DNA of 64,000 nucleotides from Saprospiraceae bacterium (GCA_016787575.1 JAEUUO010000008.1:1-64000); one strand, 5' to 3'; shown: positions 9,351-17,271, counted from the first letter of the stretch. Numbers and translations are program-made. Notes: generated from the letters alone by a model not told the origin.

Positions 9351-10955
9351 ATGAAAAAAATATATGGTTACATTCGGGTTTCAACTGTCAAACAAGGAAA
9401 TGGAGTATCGCTTCAAGAGCAAAAAGAGGCGATAATTCGATATGCTGAAAAACATCAACTTACAATCATAGAATGGTTTGAAGAGAAAGAAACTGCTGCG
9501 AAACAAGGAAGACCAATATTTACACGGATGATCAATCTACTCAAAGATAAAAAGGCAAACGGAGTCATTATTCACAAAATTGATCGCGGTACTCGAAATT
9601 ACAAGGATTGGGCTGCACTGGAAGAATTACTTGGATCCGGTTCTGAACTTCATTTTGCGCATGAAAGTTTAGATATGAACACAAGAGCTGGAAGACTCAC
9701 GGCAGATATGTTGGCTGCCATAGCGGCGGATTACATCAGAAATTTACGTGAAGAGGCATCAAAGGGCTTATACGGTCGATTAAAGCAGGGTATATATCCT
9801 TTCGGAGCTCCAGTTGGATATTTAAACAATGGAGGCGGCCAAGTAAAGACAATTGATCCTATCCAAGGGCCATTGGTCAAAAAAGCATTTGAATTGTACG
9901 CTAAAAGGGAGTATAGTTTGAGTTCTTTGGTTCCAGTGGTTAAGGATTTGGGGTTAAGAAATTCAAATGGTCATTATATTACCAAGACGGGATTATCCAA
10001 AATACTTAATAATCCATTCTATGTTGGAATATTAAAAGTTAAAGGCAAACAATTTCAAGGTAAACATGAGCCTTTAGTTTCTTCAGAGTTATTCCTCCAA
10101 GTGCAGAATATTTTACGTTGTAAAACTAACGTAAAGCAACTCAAACATGCCTTTCTTTTTCGTAGATTAATAAAATGCAATGAATGTAATTACACACTTA
10201 TAGGTGAGAAACAAAAAGGCCATATTTATTATCGATGTCATTCCAAAAACTGTCACACTAAAGGAATTCGAGAAGAACTCATCGAAAAGCTTGTATTGAA
10301 TTCCTTTGAGAATATTCAATTTTATCATATCGAGGAAAGAGTTTTAAATGAACTTTTGCAAGATATTCAGCAAAATTGGGAGAAAACACAAACTAAACTT
10401 GAAGAATCATACAAGATGCAAAAACATAAGTTAGCTTTAAAATTGGATAGACTCACAGATGCATATATCGAAAATACAATTGATAAAGAAGTTTTCGAGG
10501 ATAAAAAAGAAAAATTGATGATCGAGCAACAAGGATTAAACCACCAAATTGAAGAGCTTTCAATTAAAAAAGATTTGATTTTTAAAAAAGCGGAATTTTT
10601 CCTCGAACTACTAAAAAGCATTAAAAAATCATACTTAAATGGAATTTTTGAGGAAAGGCGAAAAATCTTAAAATTAGTCACCTCGAACCTATCAATACAA
10701 GGAAAAAAGCTAATAATTACAATGAAATTACCATTTCAAGATATTGCAAACCGATGGAATTTATCTTCGGGTGGGCATGTTCGGAACGAGTCTCGAACTT
10801 GTACAGTAGATTGTGCCATATCGGCAACTAATTCGCAAGAGCTTGTGGATAACTTAGAATTAAGAGCGCGAATGAAAGATTTATTTGAATTGATTTTAAA
10901 ACACTGTCAGTCGGTCGACATTGAAAAAGAATATAACCTGGAACAAGACTTATGA
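9351..10955 (+). CDS. Large serine recombinase (site-specific integrase)
   Basis: The 534-residue protein begins with a resolvase/invertase catalytic domain: KIYGYIRVST with the nucleophile Ser11, then SLQEQKEAIIRYA, DKKANGVIIHKIDRGTRN and the region TRAGRLTADMLAAIA. A Recombinase domain follows (residues ~155-265, YPFGAPVGYLNN ... GLSKILNNPFYVG), then a zinc ribbon (CNEC near 280, CHSKNC near 300) and a Leu/Lys-rich coiled coil at ~340-420. This order is that of large serine integrases, which insert and excise circular DNA between attP and attB. The last ~60 codons are unusual: they lie in a segment repeated at 15239 with ~93% identity, and contain the phrase HVRNESRTCT, typical of frames read through a tRNA-like attachment site. 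The stop overlaps the next start as ATGA. Function confident; target site unknown. Confidence 0.9.
   Translation: MKKIYGYIRVSTVKQGNGVSLQEQKEAIIRYAEKHQLTIIEWFEEKETAAKQGRPIFTRMINLLKDKKANGVIIHKIDRGTRNYKDWAALEELLGSGSELHFAHESLDMNTRAGRLTADMLAAIAADYIRNLREEASKGLYGRLKQGIYPFGAPVGYLNNGGGQVKTIDPIQGPLVKKAFELYAKREYSLSSLVPVVKDLGLRNSNGHYITKTGLSKILNNPFYVGILKVKGKQFQGKHEPLVSSELFLQVQNILRCKTNVKQLKHAFLFRRLIKCNECNYTLIGEKQKGHIYYRCHSKNCHTKGIREELIEKLVLNSFENIQFYHIEERVLNELLQDIQQNWEKTQTKLEESYKMQKHKLALKLDRLTDAYIENTIDKEVFEDKKEKLMIEQQGLNHQIEELSIKKDLIFKKAEFFLELLKSIKKSYLNGIFEERRKILKLVTSNLSIQGKKLIITMKLPFQDIANRWNLSSGGHVRNESRTCTVDCAISATNSQELVDNLELRARMKDLFELILKHCQSVDIEKEYNLEQDL
10844..10852 (-). promoter_or_regulatory. DnaA box (consensus) upstream of initiator copy 1
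   Basis: TGTGGATAA is the exact reverse complement of the consensus DnaA box TTATCCACA. It lies 100 bases before the initiator start and is conserved at the equivalent place in the second copy (15312-15320). A 9-mer could occur once by chance in a window this size, so its conservation and the linked iterons are the real support. Confidence 0.5.
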
Positions 10956-11434
10956 CTTATGAACAAACAACACAAGTTCCAAATATTCTTTTTGACCTGC
11001 ATCTCCCAAATCTAACTGAATCCGAACTAAAGATCATTCTCGTCATTATACGTCAAACTTATGGTTGGATAGACCGATATACTGGTAAGCGTAAACAACG
11101 TGATAGAATCTCTCATACCCAGTTTATGACCAAAACTGGCTTATCCCGAAGAATCATTACGAATGCAATAAAAAACCTTAATTCTAAGGGTTTAGTTAGT
11201 ATTACTTGCCGGAATGGCAATTCACTCAATGGAAGTGTTGAGAGACGTGGTAAAACTTCAATTCTTTACTCCCTCAACATGTGCAAAAAAGAACATCAAC
11301 ATGTGCACTTTCCGACATCAACATGTGCAAAATTTGCACATAACAAAACTAACTATACAAAAGAAACTATTACAAAACTAAGAAGCAACCGACCTGTGCA
11401 TATTGGAGAGATTATTAACCAATACCGTATATGA
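10952..11434 (+). CDS. Lambda O-like replication initiator with winged helix, copy 1
   Basis: The 160-residue protein opens TTQVPNILFDLHLPNLTESE, then KIILVIIRQTYGWIDRYTG, then a winged-helix core GLSRRIITNAIKNLNSKGLV. This order closely follows the N-terminal DNA-binding domain of phage replication protein O, in which VPN, an alpha helix with IRKTYGW and a GLSR recognition helix are typical. The family binds iterons in its own gene and nucleates replisome assembly. Here the 3' coding region does contain three 22-bp direct repeats (11274-11341). The start ATG overlaps the recombinase stop. It is shorter than lambda O and lacks an obvious helicase-recruiting C-terminal domain. Family assignment is good; activity is inferred. 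Confidence 0.75.
   Translation: MTYEQTTQVPNILFDLHLPNLTESELKIILVIIRQTYGWIDRYTGKRKQRDRISHTQFMTKTGLSRRIITNAIKNLNSKGLVSITCRNGNSLNGSVERRGKTSILYSLNMCKKEHQHVHFPTSTCAKFAHNKTNYTKETITKLRSNRPVHIGEIINQYRI
11274..11341 (+). repeat. Iteron array inside initiator gene, copy 1
   Basis: The 12-mer TCAACATGTGCA begins at 11274, 11296 and 11318, an exact 22-bp period. After the third unit, ATGTGCA is followed by five bases and TGCACAT, an inverted half-repeat, then AT-rich sequence without obvious structure (11342-11390). Direct repeats plus AT-rich DNA inside an O-like gene are the layout of a lambda-type origin. The spacing of 22 bp (about two helical turns) would place all bound protein on one DNA face. Confidence 0.7.
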
Positions 11435-11480
11435 TAGGGTTTGTCTTTAAGTATGCACGGACTCGGTGCTATTAAAGACA

Positions 11481-11672
11481 ATGGAATTCAATCAAGAAAG
11501 AGTATATAACTTCGTAAAGCGAGTAATGGGGCCGAATAGAACAGAAGAAGAATATCGTGAAGCTACTTATAATTACAGCGAATTATTACAAGTTATCTGG
11601 GAAATTGCAGATCGGCTGGAAGAGGAAGGGAAAGATCCTATAAATTATAATTTGGAAAGAAACGAAGAATAG
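11481..11672 (+). CDS. Small element-associated protein, copy 2
   Basis: A 63-residue, acidic, helical-looking protein from ATG 11481 (an in-frame GTG at 11466 would add five residues). It shares the FVxxV...RTEEEYREATYNYSELL...EIADRLEEEGK pattern with the protein at 9141. In the first unit this gene is followed by the serine recombinase; here the recombinase is absent and the helicase gene lies convergently downstream. It therefore looks like the surviving first gene of a second unit. Confidence 0.65.
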   Translation: MEFNQERVYNFVKRVMGPNRTEEEYREATYNYSELLQVIWEIADRLEEEGKDPINYNLERNEE

Positions 11673-11743
11673 AGATCCGCTATTCATTCGCAGGAAAAAT
11701 ATAAAATGGAATAAACAAATTTATAAGTATGATAATTTAAAAG

Positions 11744-14700
11744 CTAAGAGCAAAGCACCTCAAATTCTGCATTAAGCGTCTCCTTAAGCAGCGTATATGT
11801 CGAGCCAAGTAGTTCTAAGACGTCTTTGCTCGCAGCCGACTTTTTTAATCCTGGTTGAACAAGGATGATTTTTATCTTTGGTCTTTTATGTGAATTATTC
11901 TTTATTAAAAGTTCTAAAGACTTCAAATCTCCTTTCAGAAACCTAGTTCCACCTCTTTTTTGCACTTTAACCTCCCTTGTTTTTATATGATCAAAAAGTC
12001 TTATTAAATTTGGTACTGCCTTCACTGTTTTCTGAGCTTGACCACACAGTTCATAAAAATCCTTTACTCTCGAACCAATAGGGTTTGATTTTAAATTATA
12101 CTTGCAATGAAATATTTCAATTATCAAACGATCATCATTTGACCCAAAACATAGTAAATCTGCAACCTCTCCAGGTTCATCATCATTAATGATAATATCG
12201 AACCTTCCAGACTTATCTGTTACGTCATAAATTTTATTTTGTATACTATCTTCTACAAATGGTGGTATAATTCCTCGTGATTCTTTGGATATATCCACAC
12301 GTTCCCAATCATTAGAGGTAATCAGATTAGTATCTAATGGAAATAAGGATTCAGGATTAAAGGGTTTGAAGTGATAGTTATTTTCTATAAATGTTCCGTC
12401 CATTAATCTAATTCTAAACGCGTCTTCCGATTTTAAATAAACAATGAAGTCTTTGGTTTTGGTTTTCCTAACATACTCGATCTTTTTAAAATCTACAGGA
12501 ACATAGTCAAAACTTTCACCCTTATATAATAAATCCATGGATGAAGAACCGCCACTATAAATAAATTCAATTCTATATCCATTGCTAACTTTGCTTACAG
12601 ATAAAGTTATTTCATTTAATTCGAATGGCAAACCATCAATAATAATAGATTGAACAGATTCATTCTCTTGATAAAAAAGTGATGGAAAATCTATAGATGT
12701 GGGATCGTTAAATGCTGTCAATTCTGATTCGTCAAATTGTTTGGGTTGCAAAAATCCTTTGAATATAGCATTTACATCAATTTCTGGGTCGGATAACTTC
12801 CTGCCAATTTCGTCACACCAATCCTTCCATTCTTGAATATTTCCAATCAGTCTAGACCAAATTTTACCATGTTTAGACGCACCAAGAGTCAACTCTTCTC
12901 CGTCCTTAAATCCTAGTCCATATGCGTTTGATTTACTACTTTTGTTTTTCTCCATGTCACTGATTGCTTCGAATATATCCGATCCAGCATACATTGCATA
13001 TTTAATAGGGCCGTCTGTGTTTTTGTCTACTCCAAGATTAAAAAGAACTACATGCCCTAAGCCGTAATAGCATTTAAATGGCAATTCCTTTTCAAACTTA
13101 AAATCAATATTAATAACTTTTTGAATCAGTGTTATGTCAGCAACTTTCTGTGAGCTATTTGCATATAATAGTTTATTTTTTTTATCAAAATAAAGCAAAA
13201 CTAGTTCCCATGTACTTTCAGTAAAAACTTTTGAATCCAGCCAATCAATATTTTCATCAACTTGGTAAATCCCTATAGCTAATCCATCTTCTTCGTTTAC
13301 ATCACACAGAGACAACCCTTCTTCTTTTTCTAAATGCTTTCCTAACTCTTCAGGCTTCCATTTATCATCTCGTGCTTTAAACACAGTTGCACTTAACTTA
13401 GGCTTTATGTTGTAAAGAGGGATTTTTGAATTTTTAAAATTCGCAAGAACTTCTTGAAATTTTATTTTCTTTTGTATCTCCCTTGCACTAGAAAAAGCAA
13501 TAAGCTTACCCCAATCAGCATCCTCTTTATAAAGTTGTTTTAATTTTTTCTCAATTTTCACATCTGCGATGTTAGCAACTATCTTAGCGGAATCTTTACT
13601 TTTATTCGACCTGGTGAAGCGACCGATAAATTGCAGAGTTACAGTTAGACTTTTTCTTATATCATGCAACGCAGCAATTTTAAGTTGAGGTATATCTATT
13701 CCTTCACCCAGCATATTTACACAAACTACAATTTTTGATTTCCCACTACGTAATTTTTCAATTAGTTCTTTAGAGGAGGTTGATTTTGAAGTAATAAGAA
13801 TAGGGTTATATTCCGTATATTTTTCATAATGATCAGTAAAAATCTTTTTTGCTTTTTCAATATTATCCACCCGAGCCATCAATAAATGATCCTTACCATC
13901 AGAGATGTCTTTTTTTAACAATTCAATCGCCTTTACTGCAATTGTTTTATCCCAATTATCAGGATCATAATCAACTACAGGTACGAAATCTATTTTTGTA
14001 AAAAAGTTATTCTTTTGAGCATCTTCTAGGGCATAGTTAAAAACAATTTTCCCTAATATTGGCTTTCCGTCTTCACGAAATGGCGTTGCGGTAAATTGTA
14101 TTACTTTTGGTTCGGTAAACTTTGTTTTAAGATTATCCCAGGTTGGTGCAGATGAATGATGTGCTTCGTCAATAAATACAGTATTAATATTTTTATTTAG
14201 TACACTCAATATATTTGGTGATAGTTTATTTAAGATAGATGCTGTAGCAATTATTAAATTACTGCCTAAAATCATGTTTTCCATTGCAACTTCATTTTTC
14301 AATGATGAACCAATTTTACACACTATGGGATTTAATGCGTTAGTCGATACGACATTAATCTTTCTAAGAACTCCCCATTGCTGACAATTAGTAAAAAACT
14401 GGTTTCTTAGTCCGTCTGAAGGAACGATTATTAAACTTCTAGGAATTTTATGGCTAACAATTGTTCCCAGTATAGTTTCTGATTTCCCAGTACCTGTTGG
14501 TAAAACTACTGTAATTGGCTCTCTAGAAATAGCTACGTTTGAGAGTATCGCATATATTCCACCAATTTGAGGCGCCCTAAGTCCTTCAGATTTAGTAGCT
14601 CCCTCAGAATCAATTTCTTCTTGTTTTAAATTAATATTGTTAACCAAAGAAGATATAACTGATTCTAGCTCTAAGGTGTTGGTTGGTTTTGTTCCTGTCG

Positions 14701-15013
14701 ACGCGCCTGAGAAAGTTTTCCATTTAAGGGAAATGCTTCCATTAATAAAATTTGGAATTATATTTCTTAAACTTGAATTAGATATAATTGAATCTGTTAA
14801 TAATTTTTTAGAACTTTTTGGTAATACGCTATACTTTTTTGAGTCCGTTGTTTCAATTACGATGTAACCCCTATGTGTTTCAAACTTTTTTACAAAAATG
14901 GTTGATTTGCCTCCTTCTATCCAAACTTGTTCATTATCCTTAATTCTATAAAAGTTCCTTGCAAAAGGTTCAATTACTACTTCAATAGGATTGGCGGGAG
15001 TTATAATCTTCAT
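11744..15013 (-). CDS. SF2 DEAD/DEAH helicase with possible C-terminal nuclease domain
   Basis: The 1089-residue protein has a superfamily 2 helicase core of the type I/III restriction (ResIII) kind: PTGTGKSE (Walker A, near residue 172), IVPSDGLRNQF, IDEAHHS (motif II, near 280), QFTATPFREDG (motif III), NMLGEGIDIP (motif V) and QFIGRFTRS (motif VI, near 466). About 400 residues of unrecognised sequence follow. The region at ~935-967 (FDIIINDDEPGEVADLLCF ... LIIEIFHCKY) resembles a PD-(D/E)XK-type nuclease core, but the acid-to-lysine spacing is not canonical. There is no adjacent methyltransferase or specificity gene, so this is not an ordinary type I or III system. It lies opposite to its neighbours, between two halves of a duplicated recombinase unit, which suggests cargo. 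A stand-alone anti-phage helicase-nuclease is the favoured inference. Confidence 0.75.
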   Translation of the reverse strand: MKIITPANPIEVVIEPFARNFYRIKDNEQVWIEGGKSTIFVKKFETHRGYIVIETTDSKKYSVLPKSSKKLLTDSIISNSSLRNIIPNFINGSISLKWKTFSGASTGTKPTNTLELESVISSLVNNINLKQEEIDSEGATKSEGLRAPQIGGIYAILSNVAISREPITVVLPTGTGKSETILGTIVSHKIPRSLIIVPSDGLRNQFFTNCQQWGVLRKINVVSTNALNPIVCKIGSSLKNEVAMENMILGSNLIIATASILNKLSPNILSVLNKNINTVFIDEAHHSSAPTWDNLKTKFTEPKVIQFTATPFREDGKPILGKIVFNYALEDAQKNNFFTKIDFVPVVDYDPDNWDKTIAVKAIELLKKDISDGKDHLLMARVDNIEKAKKIFTDHYEKYTEYNPILITSKSTSSKELIEKLRSGKSKIVVCVNMLGEGIDIPQLKIAALHDIRKSLTVTLQFIGRFTRSNKSKDSAKIVANIADVKIEKKLKQLYKEDADWGKLIAFSSAREIQKKIKFQEVLANFKNSKIPLYNIKPKLSATVFKARDDKWKPEELGKHLEKEEGLSLCDVNEEDGLAIGIYQVDENIDWLDSKVFTESTWELVLLYFDKKNKLLYANSSQKVADITLIQKVINIDFKFEKELPFKCYYGLGHVVLFNLGVDKNTDGPIKYAMYAGSDIFEAISDMEKNKSSKSNAYGLGFKDGEELTLGASKHGKIWSRLIGNIQEWKDWCDEIGRKLSDPEIDVNAIFKGFLQPKQFDESELTAFNDPTSIDFPSLFYQENESVQSIIIDGLPFELNEITLSVSKVSNGYRIEFIYSGGSSSMDLLYKGESFDYVPVDFKKIEYVRKTKTKDFIVYLKSEDAFRIRLMDGTFIENNYHFKPFNPESLFPLDTNLITSNDWERVDISKESRGIIPPFVEDSIQNKIYDVTDKSGRFDIIINDDEPGEVADLLCFGSNDDRLIIEIFHCKYNLKSNPIGSRVKDFYELCGQAQKTVKAVPNLIRLFDHIKTREVKVQKRGGTRFLKGDLKSLELLIKNNSHKRPKIKIILVQPGLKKSAASKDVLELLGSTYTLLKETLNAEFEVLCS

Positions 15014-15210
15014 AACACTTAATTATAAGACTTTTGTGACAAGAACACTAACTTTATAACCTTGAAGCCAAATATAGCATTTTTAAACAAGTATTAATAC
15101 TGAAATAAATGAAGTTCGAGGTTTTCATCAAGTGTCAGCAATACTTTTGATAATTGCGACAATTCAATTCAAGCGAATTATACTTATTCTATAAGGAATT
15201 TTCGATTTAC

Positions 15211-15237
15211 TTGCCAACTTGGCAAAAAGTACCGTCT
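15211..15237 (+). promoter_or_regulatory. Palindrome TTGCCAA-C-TTGGCAA followed by N8-GTCT
   Basis: A perfect 7+7 inverted repeat around one central base at 15211-15225, then 8 bases, then GTCT at 15234-15237. The same composite stands before the XRE gene at 18445-18471. It ends two bases before the start of the second copy of the segmental repeat, so it may mark a module boundary (recombination site) or an operator for the element's regulator. Confidence 0.5.
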
Positions 15238-15238
15238 T

Positions 15239-15423
15239 GTGGGCATGTTCGGAACGAGTCTCGAACCTGTACCGCATATTCTGCCATAACGGCAACTAAT
15301 TCGCAAGAGCTTGTGGATAACTTGGAATTAAGAGCGCGAATGAAAGATTTATTTGAATTAATTTTAAAACACTGTCAGTCGGTCGACATTGAAAGAGAAT
15401 ATAACTTGGAACAAGATCTATGA
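15239..15423 (+). pseudogene. Remnant of serine recombinase C-terminus
   Basis: The frame reads CGHVRNESRTCT ... LELRARMKDLFELILKHCQS ... YNLEQDL, matching the last ~60 residues of the recombinase at 9351-10955 almost exactly. No recombinase catalytic domain precedes it; upstream the frame opens only to a TTG at 15154 in unrelated sequence. Its stop overlaps the following initiator start as ATGA, as in copy 1. It is either a decayed fragment or a preserved functional segment (attachment site, DnaA box at 15312-15320), because the nucleotide identity to copy 1 is higher here than in the gene behind it. A short independent protein starting at MKDLFELILK is also possible. Confidence 0.6.
15312..15320 (-). 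promoter_or_regulatory. DnaA box (consensus) upstream of initiator copy 2
   Basis: TGTGGATAA, the reverse complement of TTATCCACA, 100 bases before the second initiator start and collinear with the box at 10844-10852. Confidence 0.5.
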
Positions 15424-15905
15424 CTTATGAGCAAACTACACAAGTACCTAATATTCTCTTTGATTTACACCTGCCTTCACTCACTGACTCGGAATTAAAA
15501 ATACTCTTGATTATAATTCGTCAAACTTATGGCTGGATTGATAGATATACAGGAAACCGTAAATTGCAAGACAGAATCTCCCATTCTCAGTTTATTACAA
15601 AAACAGGACTATCGCGAAGGGTAATTTCAAAAGCTTTAAAGAACCTTGTCTCTAAGGGATTGGTTAATATTACTTGCCGGAATGGTAATAATCTTCAAAG
15701 AAGTTTTGACAGACGTGGCAAAACTTCCCTTATTTACTCCACCAACATGTGCACAAAAATACCAAAACATGTGCACTTAACGACACCAACATGTGCACAA
15801 AGTGCACATAACAAAACTAACTATACAAAAGAAAATAAAGCAAAAATAAGAATTAATAGGCCAATGCAAATTGGGGAAATCATTAAACGGTTTGGTATCC
15901 TATAA
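15420..15905 (+). CDS. Lambda O-like replication initiator with winged helix, copy 2
   Basis: A 161-residue paralogue of the protein at 10952-11434. The opening (MTYEQTTQVPNILFDLHLP), the RQTYGWIDRYTG segment and the winged-helix GLSRRVISKALKNLVSKGLV are conserved, while the region before and between the iterons has drifted. The 3' part again encodes NMC, HVH and TCA steps because the DNA holds three 22-bp-spaced ACATGTGCA repeats. Only a recombinase remnant precedes it, so it may be expressed from the DNA between 15014 and 15420. The reading frame is intact, which argues against simple decay. Role as initiator is inferred from the family and the iterons. Confidence 0.72.
   Translation: MTYEQTTQVPNILFDLHLPSLTDSELKILLIIIRQTYGWIDRYTGNRKLQDRISHSQFITKTGLSRRVISKALKNLVSKGLVNITCRNGNNLQRSFDRRGKTSLIYSTNMCTKIPKHVHLTTPTCAQSAHNKTNYTKENKAKIRINRPMQIGEIIKRFGIL
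15742..15809 (+). repeat. Iteron array inside initiator gene, copy 2
   Basis: ACATGTGCA begins at 15745, 15767 and 15789, again an exact 22-bp period. The third is followed after five bases by TGCACAT, then by the conserved AT-rich stretch also found after the first array (ACAAAACTAACTATACAAAA). The core, the spacing and the inverted half-site are kept although the surrounding codons differ. Confidence 0.7.
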
Positions 15906-15999
15906 AAAGGATTGTTTTTGAATTTGCATATGAGTGGTGCAATCCAAAAAAATGAATTACAATAAAAATAGTGTACATGAGTTTATCAAATTATGTTAT

Positions 16000-17001
16000 T
16001 TACTGGTCCAGATAGAAAAAAATATGTAAAGAATTAAATATCAAATAAAGAGATATGTAATTTGAAATATTGTTTAATAATTTTCGAATTCTATCGAGCC
16101 AATTAGCCCTTTTACCATTATGAGTAATCCTTTCAATTTGAGCATTATTCCGTAGTATTTCCGCTTTAGTTAGTTTGGATAATGCCTCCCAATTGTTGTT
16201 AAAAACATAGATTGCGTTTCCATATAATGCTGATTCAAGTATAAAAATATTTTTACTTGTAAAGCCAAACACTATATAACCATGGAAGCCATTTGTACCA
16301 CAAGCTGTAAAATCTGGATCAAGATGATTAATATCTTCTAATCTAGATTCAATTACTGGTATAATCCGGGATTCTTTAATAGATTCTAAAAGAGGTCGCA
16401 GTAATGCCTTTTGTTCTGACCATGGTCTTTTACCTGGAGGAAAAATATTCCAATTAAGACGTTTATTAGGAATTAAAGCAGGTACTAAGTCATTGGTCAA
16501 AATATGACAATGACTAAATAATTCTAGCAACAAATTAATTTGATGGACCACCTGAATTTCATTTTCAATAGAAGCCAAAATAGGAGGTGTTGAAATATAT
16601 ATATTCCCATGCTCCTTTTTGGTTATTACTATTTCTATTGAAGGTGGTTCAATAAAAATCCTAGGCCACCTTTTGTAAGGAACTAGTTTGTTTTGGCAAA
16701 CTCTTTCAGACCTACCTTGTCCAGCCCATTGTTCCCAACACCATTCTATTTCTCTATAGGCCGTTTCTTTCGGTTTAGATTTGTCAGGTATGCCTTTACC
16801 TTCTGAATTAAATTTACTAACTGGACCAATAGAAGCTGGCAGTAAAGATTCACCAATTTCCATTGACCTTGTAAAGCCAAGACTGAGAATTAGATTTTTA
16901 TTTGACTTTTCGTTTAATATAACCGAAGGTAAAATTTCTGTTTCGAAAAGTTCATTTCGAATATTCTTTCTTAATTTACGTATTCTTTTTTTAGTAATCA
17001 T
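16000..17001 (-). CDS. Hypothetical island protein, 333 residues
   Basis: I do not recognise this family. The N-terminus is basic (MITKKRIRKLRKNIRNELFE), followed by a Trp-rich stretch with Cys (REIEWCWEQWAGQGRSERVC, near residue 85) and a short PPxIEIVIT segment. The region around residues 235-280 (DFTACGTNGFHGYIVFGFT...IFILESALYGNAIYVF) looks like a compact alpha/beta domain. The last ~25 residues are hydrophobic and could be a tail anchor. It ends a run of four leftward genes (17967 to 16000) between the second initiator and the XRE gene. The run probably forms an accessory operon; defence or regulation is only suggested by location. Confidence 0.6.
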   Translation of the reverse strand: MITKKRIRKLRKNIRNELFETEILPSVILNEKSNKNLILSLGFTRSMEIGESLLPASIGPVSKFNSEGKGIPDKSKPKETAYREIEWCWEQWAGQGRSERVCQNKLVPYKRWPRIFIEPPSIEIVITKKEHGNIYISTPPILASIENEIQVVHQINLLLELFSHCHILTNDLVPALIPNKRLNWNIFPPGKRPWSEQKALLRPLLESIKESRIIPVIESRLEDINHLDPDFTACGTNGFHGYIVFGFTSKNIFILESALYGNAIYVFNNNWEALSKLTKAEILRNNAQIERITHNGKRANWLDRIRKLLNNISNYISLYLIFNSLHIFFYLDQ

Positions 17002-17045
17002 TTAAAGTCCAATGGAATTTATAATAACAAAATATATATTACTGG

Positions 17046-17237
17046 TCATATTTTATCGTTATCTCGCAAGTATTTTTCAATTTTCTTGACGCTTGTGCTA
17101 TCTGTAGCTTTAATTGCGCCATTAAGCTGTTGGGAAGATATATTCCACTTCTTTGTCCAATAATCCACTTCATAAGGTTCTTTAGTGTTAATCCTGGTAC
17201 GATCTTGATAACCACGCTTAGATTTGTCATCGCTCAT
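17046..17237 (-). CDS. DUF3606 family protein
   Basis: The 63-residue sequence MSDDKSKRGYQDRTRINTKE, then YEVDYWTKKWNISSQQL and a C-terminal helix ending KKIEKYLRDN, fits the DUF3606 pattern (KSKRGxQDRxRIN ... YEVxYWTxxxGVSxxQL). These are small basic proteins of unknown function, widespread in Proteobacteria and Bacteroidota and often duplicated on mobile or stress-related DNA. A second frame of the same length here (17039-17230) is a shadow. It lies between two unknown genes in the leftward cluster. Confidence 0.8.
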   Translation of the reverse strand: MSDDKSKRGYQDRTRINTKEPYEVDYWTKKWNISSQQLNGAIKATDSTSVKKIEKYLRDNDKI

Positions 17238-17271
17238 TTGAATTAATTTTTTAAATAGTTTATTAATAATT

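Larger units (their letters stand above)
10771..11472 (+). repeat. Segmental direct repeat, copy 1
   Basis: About 700 bases are collinear with 15239-15942 without visible gaps through the first 181 bases and the initiator start (offset 4468 in both). By eye the first 181 bases differ at about 12 positions, while the following initiator gene is clearly more diverged, and similarity continues past its stop to GGTGCTAT/GGTGCAAT. The repeat holds the recombinase C-terminal codons, a DnaA box, the lambda O-like gene and its iterons. Confidence 0.85.
15239..15942 (+). repeat. Segmental direct repeat, copy 2
   Basis: Collinear partner of 10771-11472. It begins with the shared GTGGGCATGTTCGG and ends after the second initiator gene. 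Unrelated sequence lies to its left, where the first copy has the serine recombinase body. Confidence 0.85.

Noticed and set aside
10771..10870. Complete tRNA gene inside the recombinase 3' end
   Set aside because: Only a T-arm-like motif is convincing; anticodon and acceptor stems do not pair well, so at most a tRNA-derived fragment.
11744..15013. Type I or type III restriction enzyme R subunit
   Set aside because: The helicase core is ResIII-like, but there is no methyltransferase or specificity gene nearby and the N-terminus lacks a type I nuclease motif.
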